DNA of 64,000 nt, taken from the NCBI GenBank assembly GCA_965220695.1, contig OZ244838.1, positions 4,216,001 to 4,280,000 on the forward strand. Reading direction: 5' to 3'. Position 1 is the first letter of the stretch. Each line of letters begins with the position of its first letter. Shown one piece after another: positions 26,047 through 35,580 of this stretch. The notes below the pieces were generated by a model. That model worked only from the letters and a program-made list of their open reading frames with translations, did no database searches and was not told where the DNA came from. The translations under genes were made by a program, and so were the position numbers. Source of the DNA: UBA9620 sp965220695. GTDB lineage: Bacteria; Acidobacteriota; Vicinamibacteria; Vicinamibacterales; UBA8438.

Positions 26047-26460
26047 TCAGCCCCCGGCCGCCGGTGGTGACAGCGCCGCGCCAGTCGCCCGGCGATGCCG
26101 CGCGTGGATACGGGCGTTGCACCCATAGGTCACCGCCAGGACCGCCACCCCGACCAGCGCCCCCGATGCGGCCAACGCAGCGGCCGTCGAGGGCCCGGCC
26201 GCCGCCTGCATGCCCCCGGCCATGCCGGCCAGCATGCCGGTCAGCATCACCGGCAGCATCAGCTCCATCGCGCCGAACAGCGCCGACAAGACCGTCATGG
26301 CGGGCAGCGCGATGACGGTGCCGGCCGCCATGCCGGCCGCCATCGCCAGCCAGCCCGGCCAGGTCTCGCCGGCGAGCAGCCCCGCCGCGAGCGCCACGAC
26401 CGCACCGACACCCGCGTTGCTGGCGAGATCGCCCAGCACGAAGTACAGTCGCCGTTCCAT
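26047..26460 (-). CDS. Small integral membrane protein, unknown function
   Basis: A 137-residue protein with four hydrophobic segments rich in Gly, Ala and Met (for example MLPVMLTGMLAGMAGGMQAA). No family is recognised. It lies four bases upstream of the methyltransferase gene and 20 bases after the DapA-like gene, all in one direction. That suggests a three-gene transcript and perhaps a partner role for the methyltransferase at the membrane. Confidence 0.6.
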   Translation of the reverse strand: MERRLYFVLGDLASNAGVGAVVALAAGLLAGETWPGWLAMAAGMAAGTVIALPAMTVLSALFGAMELMLPVMLTGMLAGMAGGMQAAAGPSTAAALAASGALVGVAVLAVTYGCNARIHARHRRATGAALSPPAAGG

Positions 26461-26480
26461 CAGCGGCACTGCCAGCCCGA

Positions 26481-27470
26481 CTACGCTCGCAGGTGCGGTT
26501 CGAGCGCGGCGAATCGATGCTCGATCTCGTCGATCTGCAATTGCGTGAAGCTGTACTCGCCACGGCGGGACAGCACCGTCTGGAACAGGCCCCGCTTGCG
26601 CAGGACATACAACCGCACGCCCGGGATCAGGCCGTCGAGGTTGAGCATCAGCAGCAGCTTGGCGTAGAGGTCGCGGGCCTCGTCCTGCCGCTTCGCCTGA
26701 TGCAGATCCCACAGCTCGGCGTAGATGTCGGCATACATGACGCCGCCGGTCATCACGCCATCGGTGCCCAGCCGCATTTCATGCAGCCACTGGCGGCCGA
26801 AGTTGGCGCCGAGGATGCTCTTGATCGGGTCGGGGCGGTGCGTGGCCAGCTCCAGCATGCGCTGCTGGACGGGGGGATGTTCTTCCTTGATGTACGCGCA
26901 CTGCGGCAACTCGCGCGCCAGCGAGACCAGGAACTCGACGGTCGGCTCGATGTCCGGCCCGCCGCTGGTCTGCACGAACACCGGACGGTCGGTGACCCCG
27001 CACAGCGCGGCGTAGTAGCTGCGGAAGTCGGCCAGCGAGGTCGCGGTCGTCGGCGGGATGGCGATCATCGCGTCCGGTTCGAGCGCCTCGGCCCGTTCGG
27101 CGTACTCGAGCATGCCGGCGGTGTCGTCCGCCTGGACCCCGAGCACGAGCGCCGGGGCGCGCCCCCGGGCCGCCTGCGCCAGCACCTCGAATCCGCGCAG
27201 CCGCTCCGCCTGGCTCAGGTACCGCTGCTCGCTGGAGTTCTGCGGCCAGACCAGGCCCTCGATGCCGCAGCGGTCGCAGAAGTCGACCTCTTTCGCCAGG
27301 CCCTCGTAGTCGACGCCGCCCCCGCTGTCGTAGGGCGTGCTGAGAATCATGAACGCGCCGCGCATCGGTTTCGCCTCCGCGGCGCCGAGACGCACGGCCG
27401 GGAACAGCGCGGCGGCGGCAAGCGTGGTCAGACACTCCCGCCGGGTGACGGCGAGTCGGTGGTCGGCCAT
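26481..27470 (-). CDS. DapA/NanA-family aldolase homologue with export signal
   Basis: A 329-residue protein. The N-terminus (TRRECLTTLAAAALFPAVRL) looks like a Tat or Sec signal, which is unusual for this TIM-barrel family. The Schiff-base Lys is present (QCAYIKEEHPP, about 200). However, the family's GTTGE loop is replaced by PQNSSEQR, and the conserved Tyr of the YNxP motif is missing (VFVQTSGG). Known members condense or cleave pyruvate with an aldehyde; the changed loops suggest another substrate or a non-classical role. It is divergent from a serine hydrolase gene across only 50 bases. Confidence 0.75.
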   Translation of the reverse strand: MADHRLAVTRRECLTTLAAAALFPAVRLGAAEAKPMRGAFMILSTPYDSGGGVDYEGLAKEVDFCDRCGIEGLVWPQNSSEQRYLSQAERLRGFEVLAQAARGRAPALVLGVQADDTAGMLEYAERAEALEPDAMIAIPPTTATSLADFRSYYAALCGVTDRPVFVQTSGGPDIEPTVEFLVSLARELPQCAYIKEEHPPVQQRMLELATHRPDPIKSILGANFGRQWLHEMRLGTDGVMTGGVMYADIYAELWDLHQAKRQDEARDLYAKLLLMLNLDGLIPGVRLYVLRKRGLFQTVLSRRGEYSFTQLQIDEIEHRFAALEPHLRA

Positions 27471-27520
27471 GACGTCCCCTCCCTGAGCCGGTTCGGTGCT
27501 ACTCTATCGCATCGACCGTC

Positions 27521-28726
27521 ATGATCAATGTAGTGTGCGCGGCGGTGTGCCGGACGCTCGTCTTCGTGCTGGCCCTCCTGGTGCTGGCCGTCGGGCTCGA
27601 CGCCCAGGCCCAGCGCCGCCAGGTCGGGACCGCGCCCTGGACGGGACCGGATACGCCCTGGCCCGCCGCTGACGCCGCCGGCGCCGGATTCGACACCGCC
27701 CGGCTCGAGGCCGCGGCCCGGCTGGCCGGGTCGACGCATGCCGACGCGCTGCTGATCCTCCGCCACGGACGCCTCGTCTTCGAGCGCTACTGGAACGACC
27801 GGGGCGCGGAGGACGTGCAGCAGACCTACTCGACCACCAAGGGGGCGTTCGCGCTGCTGGTCGGGCGGGTGCTCGAACGGGGCGACATCGAGTCGCTCGA
27901 CCAGCCGATCGTCGACTTCGTGCCGGAGCTCGCCGGGCAGGGACGGTCGGCGCTCACCTTCCGCAACGTGATGGCGATGGAGTCGGGGCTGGCCCAGTGG
28001 CCGGCGCTGGACCGGGAGGACACCGCGGCCGGACGGAGTCAACTGGAGGCGGTGCTGGCCCGCGGCACGACGCATGACCCGTACGAGTACTTCATCTACA
28101 ACAGCGCCGCGTATCGGCTGCTCTTCACCGCGCTTGAACGCGCGACCGGTCTCAGCCTGCCGGACCTCACGCGGGAAGAGCTGTTCGCTCCGCTCGGGAT
28201 GACCGGCGCCTACTGGGTGGAAATCAGGTCGGACGACCGGCTGCTCGGCTACCAGAGCATCAGGATGCGCCCGCGTGACGCCGCCAAGCTCGGCCAGGTG
28301 CTGCTGGACGACGGCCGCTGGCACGGCGAACGGTATCTGCCCGCCGCGTTCATCGCCCAACTGCGCACGGCGCCGGCGCCGGACGCCAACCCGTCCTACG
28401 GGCTGTTCTGGCATCTGAACGCGGGCGACTACTACCTGAGCTATCGGGAATCGAACTACGTGCGCAGCCGGCTGCTGCCCGGTACCCCGCCCGACGCCAT
28501 CGCCAACTTCGGCAACGGCGGGCAGATCGTCGTCATCGTACCGAGCCTGGATCTCGTCTGGGTGCGGACCGGCCGCCAGATTCCCGGCAACATCTGGGAG
28601 CCCAACGGCACCGTCGCCCAACTCTCCGCCGCCATCGCCGCCGCCGCCCGCCGACGCGGGACATCCGACGCACCCCGCCGACGCGGGACATCCGACGCAC
28701 CCGCTATGGCGGGCTTAGCCCGTTGA
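27521..28726 (+). CDS. Secreted serine hydrolase (class C beta-lactamase fold)
   Basis: A 401-residue protein with a signal peptide (VFVLALLVLAVGLDAQAQ). The active-site motifs are STTK (S-x-x-K, in QQTYSTTKGAF, about 105) and YNS (IYNSAAYR, about 188). A glycine-rich motif near NFGNGGQIVVIVP replaces HxG. The family includes esterases and D-amino-acid or peptide hydrolases; antibiotic hydrolysis is not implied. The last 25 residues (RRGTSDAP twice) come from a 27-bp tandem repeat and are probably not part of the fold. The start is shared across a 50-bp divergent region with the DapA-like gene. Confidence 0.85.
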   Translation: MINVVCAAVCRTLVFVLALLVLAVGLDAQAQRRQVGTAPWTGPDTPWPAADAAGAGFDTARLEAAARLAGSTHADALLILRHGRLVFERYWNDRGAEDVQQTYSTTKGAFALLVGRVLERGDIESLDQPIVDFVPELAGQGRSALTFRNVMAMESGLAQWPALDREDTAAGRSQLEAVLARGTTHDPYEYFIYNSAAYRLLFTALERATGLSLPDLTREELFAPLGMTGAYWVEIRSDDRLLGYQSIRMRPRDAAKLGQVLLDDGRWHGERYLPAAFIAQLRTAPAPDANPSYGLFWHLNAGDYYLSYRESNYVRSRLLPGTPPDAIANFGNGGQIVVIVPSLDLVWVRTGRQIPGNIWEPNGTVAQLSAAIAAAARRRGTSDAPRRRGTSDAPAMAGLAR

Positions 28727-28806
28727 AGCGCGATATCGGACGTGCAGCGCCATGGCGGGCATCAGTCCGCCGTCGCGGGGCGGCCGACGCACCCGCTATG
28801 GCGGGC
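28649..28806. repeat. 27-bp tandem duplication plus a repeated CCCGCTATGGCGGG motif
   Basis: CGCCGACGCGGGACATCCGA plus CGCACCC occurs twice in tandem at 28649 and 28676. GACGCACCCGCTATGGCGGG occurs at 28694 and 28786. The latter contains the small hairpin CCCGC-TATG-GCGGG. The array spans the 3' end of the serine hydrolase gene and the space before the convergent NTF2-like gene. Confidence 0.7.
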
Positions 28807-28809
28807 CTG

Positions 28810-29730
28810 TCAGGGGGCGAAGCTCGAGCGGGCCTGGATGCCGTGGTGGCCGTCGCGGGTGGTGACGAGATAGACCGCCTCGTAGCTCGACAGGGTCTCG
28901 CCGCGGGGGTTCAGCCGGCTGTAGCGCACCGCGACGTTGACGCCGCCGGCGCCCACCTGGACCGGTTCGGCCCAATCGAGGCGGGTGCCCGCCCAGGTGC
29001 GCAGGCGGCCGGCCTGCGACCCGGCCGCATAGGCTTCGGCCGTCTCCCACAACTCGACCGTGCCGTCCGCCACCCGCACGTGGGGATAGTTCAGGGTCGC
29101 CGCCCAGCCCTCGACGTCGGTCGCGTCGTTGAGCGCCTCGAAGTAGGTCTCGACCGCGCGCACCGCGGCGGCGGCGGAGGCGGCGCGGCGATCCTCCGGC
29201 AGATCGGCCCCCCCGGCCGCGAAGCGGGCCTGGACGCCCCAGCGGTCGCCCTGCCGGGTGACGATGTAGGTGATGTAGGTGGTGCGGAGCCGCTCGCCGG
29301 CCAGCGTGTATCTGGAGTAGTGCCCCGCCACGTGCGCCTTCGCGGCGCCCGCCTGAAACACGTCGTACGAACCCCACTGGCTGCGGTGCCAGCCGGTCGC
29401 CAGCGTGCGCTCGAAGTCGACCGCGCGCGCGTACTCCTCCGGGGTGCGGGTGAGCCGGAACGGGCCGGCGCCCGGACGCACGTGGGGGAAGTGCAGGGAG
29501 GCCGCCCAGGCCATCGGATCGCGCGTGTTCCAGGTCTCCATGTAGCGGTCGGCGGCGCGCAGCGCCTCGGCGGCGACCTGCTCGCGGTTGACGTCGCGGA
29601 CCGCCTGCCGCAGCGCGTCGGCGGACGGTGGCGTCTGCGCCCGGCTCGGCGGCGTCCCGGGTCCCAGCAGCCAGAAGACGAGCGCCGTCCCCCCGCATAC
29701 CCTGACGATTCGGCTCGGCGCTGGCGGCAT
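28810..29730 (-). CDS. Secreted protein with two NTF2-like domains
   Basis: About 306 residues from ATG 29730. A signal peptide (IVRVCGGTALVFWLLGPG) is followed by two similar halves: AADRYMETWNTRDPMAWAAS...HFPHVR and VETYFEALNDATDVEGWAAT...NYPHVR. Each matches the SnoaL/NTF2-like fold used for small-molecule binding or catalysis. The internal duplication is clear. No catalytic residue set can be assigned. It is divergent from the moxR gene. Confidence 0.65.
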   Translation of the reverse strand: MPPAPSRIVRVCGGTALVFWLLGPGTPPSRAQTPPSADALRQAVRDVNREQVAAEALRAADRYMETWNTRDPMAWAASLHFPHVRPGAGPFRLTRTPEEYARAVDFERTLATGWHRSQWGSYDVFQAGAAKAHVAGHYSRYTLAGERLRTTYITYIVTRQGDRWGVQARFAAGGADLPEDRRAASAAAAVRAVETYFEALNDATDVEGWAATLNYPHVRVADGTVELWETAEAYAAGSQAGRLRTWAGTRLDWAEPVQVGAGGVNVAVRYSRLNPRGETLSSYEAVYLVTTRDGHHGIQARSSFAP

Positions 29731-29902
29731 CAGTGATCGACCTCGTGGAGTGGCGTCGGACTGCCCAGACTCTACCACCGCGCCGACCATCTCTCGAAGC
29801 CCGGCGTCTGACCGCTTGGGGCCGTCCGAGATGCCCCGTAGAATTGTTGAAGCAGGGGCCGGTCTCGAGACGGCGCCAAGTGAAAGGACACGCATCGACG
29901 AC

Positions 29903-30892
<990 letters not shown>

Positions 30893-30908
30893 CCGCCGGG
30901 GACGCGCC

Positions 30909-31787
30909 GTGATTCCACGAGAGATTCTCAAGCAGGTGCGGCGGGTGGAGATCGCCACCCGGGGGCTCGTCAACGAGATCTTCTCGGGCGAGTATCACTC
31001 GGTCTTCAAGGGCCGCGGGATGAACTTCGCCGAGGTGCGCGAGTATCAGTACGGCGACGACATCCGCGCCATCGACTGGAACGTGACGGCGCGCACCGGC
31101 GCCCCCTTCGTCAAGGTGTTCGACGAGGAACGGGAGCTGACGGTGATGCTGGTGGTCGACGTCAGCGCCTCCGGCGAGTTCGGGTCCCGCACGCGCATGA
31201 AGGGCGAGCTCGCGGTGGAGATCTGCGCGGTGCTGGCGTTCTCGGCGATCACGAACAACGACAAGGTCGGCCTGATCATCTTCAGCGACCGGATCGAGAA
31301 GTTCGTCCCGCCGCGCAAGGGCCGCCGCCACGTGCTGCGCGTGTTGCGCGAACTGCTGTACTTCAAGCCCGAGGGCCGCGGGACCGACGTGGCGGGCGCG
31401 CTCGAGTATCTGGTCCGCGTGGTGCGGCGCCGGGCGGTGGTGTTCGTGGTCTCCGATTTCCTGGCGACCGGATACCGGAAGGCGCTGGCTGTGGCCGGCC
31501 GGCGGCACGACACGATCGTCATACGGATGAGCGATCCGCGCGAGCAGCAGCTTCCGGCGGTGGGGTTCGTCGAGCTCGAGGACGCCGAGACCGGTGAACA
31601 GGTAACCGTGAACCTGTCCGACCCGGTGTTCCGGGCCGCGTTCGACCAGGACGTGGTCGAGACGCGCGCCGCCCGCGAACGCGAGTTCCGCAAGACCGGG
31701 GTCGACGTGATCGAGATCACCACCGACCGGCCGTATACCGACCGCTTGATGCGGTTCTTTCGGGAACGGGCCAGGCGCTTTCGATGA
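30909..31787 (+). CDS. DUF58 (VWA-like) protein
   Basis: A 292-residue protein with a GTG start 16 bases after moxR. The N-terminus carries the DUF58 mark GRGMNFAEVREYQYGDDIRAIDWNVTAR (about 35-62, shown here by family knowledge), followed by a VWA-like core LVVDVSASGEFG with a DxSxS motif. DUF58 proteins accompany MoxR in nearly all Bat-type operons. It is soluble, with no membrane segment. The last four bases overlap the next gene (ATGA). Confidence 0.92.
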   Translation: MIPREILKQVRRVEIATRGLVNEIFSGEYHSVFKGRGMNFAEVREYQYGDDIRAIDWNVTARTGAPFVKVFDEERELTVMLVVDVSASGEFGSRTRMKGELAVEICAVLAFSAITNNDKVGLIIFSDRIEKFVPPRKGRRHVLRVLRELLYFKPEGRGTDVAGALEYLVRVVRRRAVVFVVSDFLATGYRKALAVAGRRHDTIVIRMSDPREQQLPAVGFVELEDAETGEQVTVNLSDPVFRAAFDQDVVETRAAREREFRKTGVDVIEITTDRPYTDRLMRFFRERARRFR

Positions 31788-32758
31788 CGAGCCGGCGATG
31801 GGTGGTGACGGCGCTCGCGGCGGCACTCGTGACGGCGCTCGCGGCGGCGCTGCCCGCGGTGACGAGCGGGCAGACCGGCCTGCCCGCGATCGACACGACC
31901 GTCGGCGCGCAGGTCATCAGCGTTGGAGACCAGATCGCGGTCACGGTGACGGTGACGCATGCGCCCGAGACCGAGGTCGTCTGGCCGGACCCGATCGACG
32001 TGGGACCGTTCGAGCTGCTGGCGTCGCAGGCGGTCGCACCCGACCCGGGCGAGACGCCGTTGACGTCGCGGCTGGAGCTGACCGTCACGGCGTTCGAACT
32101 CGGCGAGCTGTCGATACCGCCGATCGAGGCGCAGGTCGTCGACGCCGGCGGCGCCGCGACGACGCTGTCGACCTCCGCGGCGGTCGTGTCGGTGGAGAGT
32201 GTCGGGCGTGATGAGAGCGGAGAGATACGAGACATTCGGGGGCCGCTGGCGATACCGTTCGACCCGCGCACGCTGCTGCCCTGGCTGGCCGGTCTGGCGC
32301 TGCTGGCCGCCGGCGGCTACTGGCTGTATCGGCGCTACCGTGGGCGGCGGCGACCCGAGCAGCCGGCCGCGGTCGCACCGGCCCGCCCGGCGCACGAGGT
32401 CGCCTACGAATCGCTGGCCGCGCTCGAGGCCTCGGGACTGCTGGAGCTGGGTGAGATCAAGACCTATCACATCAGGATCTCGGACATCATGCGCGTGTAC
32501 GCTGAAGGCCGGTTCGGAGTCGACGCGATGGAGATGACCACGGGCGAACTGGCCGAGCACCTGCACCGCGTGGGGGCCGGACGCGGCGTCGTCGCCGACT
32601 TCCGCGCGCTGCTCGAGCGCTGCGATCTGGTGAAGTTCGCGAAGTTCAGGCCGGACGCCGCCGCGTGCCGCGACCTGGCGCCGCTGGGGCGCCGGCTGGT
32701 CGATGTGACGACACCGGCCGCACCGGCGCCGGCCGCAGCGGCGGAGGCGGTCGCATGA
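31784..32758 (+). CDS. BatD/DUF4381-like membrane protein
   Basis: A 324-residue protein with a signal peptide (ALAAALVTALAAALP), an N-terminal beta-rich domain, one membrane segment (LLPWLAGLALLAAGGYWLYR, about 165-184) and a cytoplasmic C-terminal domain YESLAALEASGLLELGEIK...YHIRISDIMRVYAEG. That last domain resembles DUF4381 or the tail of BatD. It sits between DUF58 and batA with overlapping stop and start codons on both sides. It probably forms part of the inner-membrane VWA complex. Confidence 0.75.
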   Translation: MTSRRWVVTALAAALVTALAAALPAVTSGQTGLPAIDTTVGAQVISVGDQIAVTVTVTHAPETEVVWPDPIDVGPFELLASQAVAPDPGETPLTSRLELTVTAFELGELSIPPIEAQVVDAGGAATTLSTSAAVVSVESVGRDESGEIRDIRGPLAIPFDPRTLLPWLAGLALLAAGGYWLYRRYRGRRRPEQPAAVAPARPAHEVAYESLAALEASGLLELGEIKTYHIRISDIMRVYAEGRFGVDAMEMTTGELAEHLHRVGAGRGVVADFRALLERCDLVKFAKFRPDAAACRDLAPLGRRLVDVTTPAAPAPAAAAEAVA

Positions 32759-33753
32759 CCCCGCTGCTGCGGTTCGCCGACGCGGCGTATCTGCTGCTGC
32801 TGGCGGTGGTGCCCGCGCTCGCCTACTGGTATGTCACCCGGGGACGCCGTCAGATCGGGTCGTTGCGGTTCTCCTCCCTGGCCGCGATCACCCGCGCCGA
32901 CCGGCGCCGGGGGGGACGCCTGCGGCATGCGCTCTTCGCACTGCGCGCCCTGGCGCTGACGGCGCTCATTGTCGCCTTCGCCCGGCCCCAGACCGGTGTC
33001 ACGGCGGAAGACGTCACGACCGAGGGGATCGACATCGTGCTCAGCCTCGACCTGTCGAGCTCGATGCTCGCCGAGGACCTGGAGCCGAATCGGATCGACG
33101 CGGCCAGACAGGTCGCCGCCGACTTCGTGCGGGGACGCCGCAACGACCGCATCGGCCTGGTGGTGTTCGCCGGCGACGCGTTCACGCAGGCGCCGCTGAC
33201 CCTGGACTACGATGTGGTGACGACGATGCTCGACGAGCTCGAGGTCGGCGTCATCGAGGACGGCACCGCCATCGGCATGGGGCTGGCCACGGCGGTCAAG
33301 CGTCTGCAGGGATCGGACGCCGAGTCGAAAGTCATCGTGCTGCTCACCGACGGGCGCAACAACCGCGGCGAGATCGACCCGATCACCGCGGCGCAGATGG
33401 CTCGCGCGCTCGGCATCCGGATCTACGCGATCGGCGCCGGCACCCAGGGGCTGGCGCGGGTGCCGGTCGATGACCCGATCTTCGGACGGCGGTACGCGCA
33501 GATGCGGGTCGACATCGACGAACCGACGCTGCAGGAGACGGCGACCCTGACCGGCGGGCGGTACTTCCGGGCCACCGACCGCGAGAGTCTGGAGCAGATC
33601 TACAGCGAGATCGACACACTGGAAACGACCGAGATCGAGGTGCAGCAGTTCACCCGTTACGGCGAGCTGTTTCCCGTGCCGTTGCTGATCGGCCTTGGGG
33701 CGCTGCTGCTCGAGATCGGGCTGGGTCGCACGGTCCTGAGGAAACTGCCATAG
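32755..33753 (+). CDS. batA: BatA, VWA-domain membrane protein
   Basis: A 332-residue protein. N-terminal helices (YLLLLAVVPALAYWYV and HALFALRALALTALIVAFA) precede a VWA domain with the metal-ion site DLSSSM (DxSxS, about 100), a later Thr, and LLTDGRNNRG. A C-terminal helix ends it. This is the Aerotolerance Regulator layout (BatA). It is preceded by an ATGA overlap and followed by batB after 4 bases. Confidence 0.93.
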   Translation: MTPLLRFADAAYLLLLAVVPALAYWYVTRGRRQIGSLRFSSLAAITRADRRRGGRLRHALFALRALALTALIVAFARPQTGVTAEDVTTEGIDIVLSLDLSSSMLAEDLEPNRIDAARQVAADFVRGRRNDRIGLVVFAGDAFTQAPLTLDYDVVTTMLDELEVGVIEDGTAIGMGLATAVKRLQGSDAESKVIVLLTDGRNNRGEIDPITAAQMARALGIRIYAIGAGTQGLARVPVDDPIFGRRYAQMRVDIDEPTLQETATLTGGRYFRATDRESLEQIYSEIDTLETTEIEVQQFTRYGELFPVPLLIGLGALLLEIGLGRTVLRKLP

Positions 33754-33757
33754 ACCG

Positions 33758-34789
33758 ATGTTCAGATTCGGGGCAAGCGAGCTGCTGTTCGCATATCTGC
33801 TGGTGCCGGCGCTGGTCGCCCTGGCCTGGTGGGCCCGTGCGCGCAAACAACGCGACCTCGACCGGCTGGCGGACCGGCGTCTGCTCGAACGGCTGACGGC
33901 CACGGTGAGTCGGCGCGGCCAGGTGGCGAAGACGGTGCTGCTCGTGTGCGCCGTGGCCCTGCTCGTCACCGCGCTGGCGCGCCCGCAGTTCGGCAGCCGG
34001 GTCGAGACGGCGCGGCGCGAGGGGCAGGACATCCTCATCGCGTTGGACCTGTCGCTGTCGATGGTCGCCGAGGACATGGCGCCGAATCGACTCGAGAAGG
34101 CCAAGTTCGCGATTGCCGATCTGATCGACCGCCTGGACGGCGACCGCATCGGGTTGATCGCGTTCGCCGGCGAGGCGTTCGTGCAAAGTCCGCTGACTCT
34201 CGACTATGGCGCGGCGCGGCTGTTCCTGAACGCGATGGACCCGGACATCATGTCGGTGCAGGGCACCAACCTGGGGCAGGCGCTGGTCGTGGCGCTGGAC
34301 GCGTTCGCCGAGACCGACCGGCGCCATCGCGTGCTGGTCGTCATCACCGACGGCGAAGACCATGAGGGCGGGGTGAACGACGCGCTCGATCGCGCCGTCG
34401 AGGAGGGCGTCCGGATATACACGGTGGGCATCGGGTCGCCTGAAGGCGTGCCGATTCCGGAGCAGGGCGCCGCCGGGCAGGCGCAGGGGTTCAAACGCGA
34501 CACCGACGGCGCGGTGGTCACCACCCGCCTGGATGAGGCGGTGTTGCAGCGGCTGGCCGACCGCGGCGGCGGCGCGTACTACCGCGCCTCGCCGGCCGGA
34601 ACGGAGCTGGTCGCGCTGGCCGAGGAGTTGACCGCGGGCGACGGCCAGGAGTTCGAGAGCGAGCAGGTGACGGTGTTCGAGGAACAGTACCAGATCTTTC
34701 TGGGGCTCGCGCTGCTGCTGCTCGTGGCCGAGGTGCTCATCCCGGACCGCCGGCGGACCCGTGCGGGCTGGACAGGACGGTTCAAATGA
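33758..34789 (+). CDS. batB: BatB, VWA-domain membrane protein
   Basis: A 343-residue paralogue of BatA with the same layout: N-terminal membrane segment, VWA site DLSLSM (about 98), GTNLGQAL and VITDGEDHEG, and a C-terminal membrane helix (QIFLGLALLLLVAEVLI). BatA and BatB act together in the periplasm or inner membrane in Bat systems. The gene overlaps batC by four bases. Confidence 0.93.
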   Translation: MFRFGASELLFAYLLVPALVALAWWARARKQRDLDRLADRRLLERLTATVSRRGQVAKTVLLVCAVALLVTALARPQFGSRVETARREGQDILIALDLSLSMVAEDMAPNRLEKAKFAIADLIDRLDGDRIGLIAFAGEAFVQSPLTLDYGAARLFLNAMDPDIMSVQGTNLGQALVVALDAFAETDRRHRVLVVITDGEDHEGGVNDALDRAVEEGVRIYTVGIGSPEGVPIPEQGAAGQAQGFKRDTDGAVVTTRLDEAVLQRLADRGGGAYYRASPAGTELVALAEELTAGDGQEFESEQVTVFEEQYQIFLGLALLLLVAEVLIPDRRRTRAGWTGRFK

Positions 34790-35580
34790 CACGGCCAGGT
34801 GCGCATCTCCTGTTGGCGCTGGCGGCGGTGCTGGCGCTGCCGGTCGAGGCGGCGGCGCAACCGGGCCGCGCCGCGGTCGGCGAGGGGAACCAACTCTACG
34901 AGGCCGGCCGTTTCGAAGAGGCGCACCAGCAGTATCTCGAAGCGCTGCGCGAGGCGCCGGACTCGCCGATCGCGCCGTTCAACGACGGCAACGCGCTGTA
35001 TCGGACCGAGGCGTTCGAGCGGGCGATGGAGGCCTATCGGCAGGCGGTCGAGACCGGCGACCCGGCGGTGGAGGCGCTCGCCTGGTACAACCTGGGCAAC
35101 GCGCTCTACCGGCAGCAACAGTTGGAACCGGCGCTCGACGCCTACAAGGAGGCGCTGCGGCGCAACCCGGCCGACGGCGACGCCAAGCACAACCTGGAGC
35201 TCGCGCTCGAACAGTTGCAGCAGCAACAGCAGGATCAGAATCAGCCGCAGGATCAGAATCAGCCGCAGGACGATCAGGAGCAGGATCAGAACCAGCCGCA
35301 GGACGATCAGGAACAGCCGCAGGAGGCAGACCAGCAGGCCGGACAGGAGGATCAGCCGCAGGAGGGGCAGGAACCGCCGCCGGATGACACCGAGCCGCAA
35401 CCGGCCGACGGGGACCAGCCGGAGGAACAGGCGGATCAGGATGGCGAGACGCAGACCCGGCCCGGCGAGTTGAGCCGGGAGGAGGCGGAGCGGTTGCTGC
35501 AGGCGATCAACGAGGACCAGAGCCAGATACAGCGCCAGCGCCGGAGGGCGCCGGTGCGGGTGCTGCGGAGGCCGTGGTGA
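34786..35580 (+). CDS. batC: BatC, TPR protein with Gln/Asp-rich low-complexity tail
   Basis: A 264-residue protein. A signal peptide (LLLALAAVLALPVEAAA) precedes about three tetratricopeptide repeats (GNQLYEAGRFEEAHQQYLEA, YRQAVETGDPAVEALAWYNLGNALY, YKEALRRNPADGDAKHNLELA), then about 100 residues rich in Q, D, E, N and P built from repeats such as QDQNQPQD. The TPRs probably bind BatA/B. The DNA at 35225-35330 is a degenerate minisatellite, so tail length may vary between strains. It overlaps batD. Confidence 0.9.
   Translation: MTRPGAHLLLALAAVLALPVEAAAQPGRAAVGEGNQLYEAGRFEEAHQQYLEALREAPDSPIAPFNDGNALYRTEAFERAMEAYRQAVETGDPAVEALAWYNLGNALYRQQQLEPALDAYKEALRRNPADGDAKHNLELALEQLQQQQQDQNQPQDQNQPQDDQEQDQNQPQDDQEQPQEADQQAGQEDQPQEGQEPPPDDTEPQPADGDQPEEQADQDGETQTRPGELSREEAERLLQAINEDQSQIQRQRRRAPVRVLRRPW

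Noticed and set aside
26042..26608. An alternative minus-strand frame covering the small membrane protein.
   Set aside because: The 26047-26460 frame gives coherent hydrophobic helices and good spacing to the methyltransferase gene; the alternative does not.
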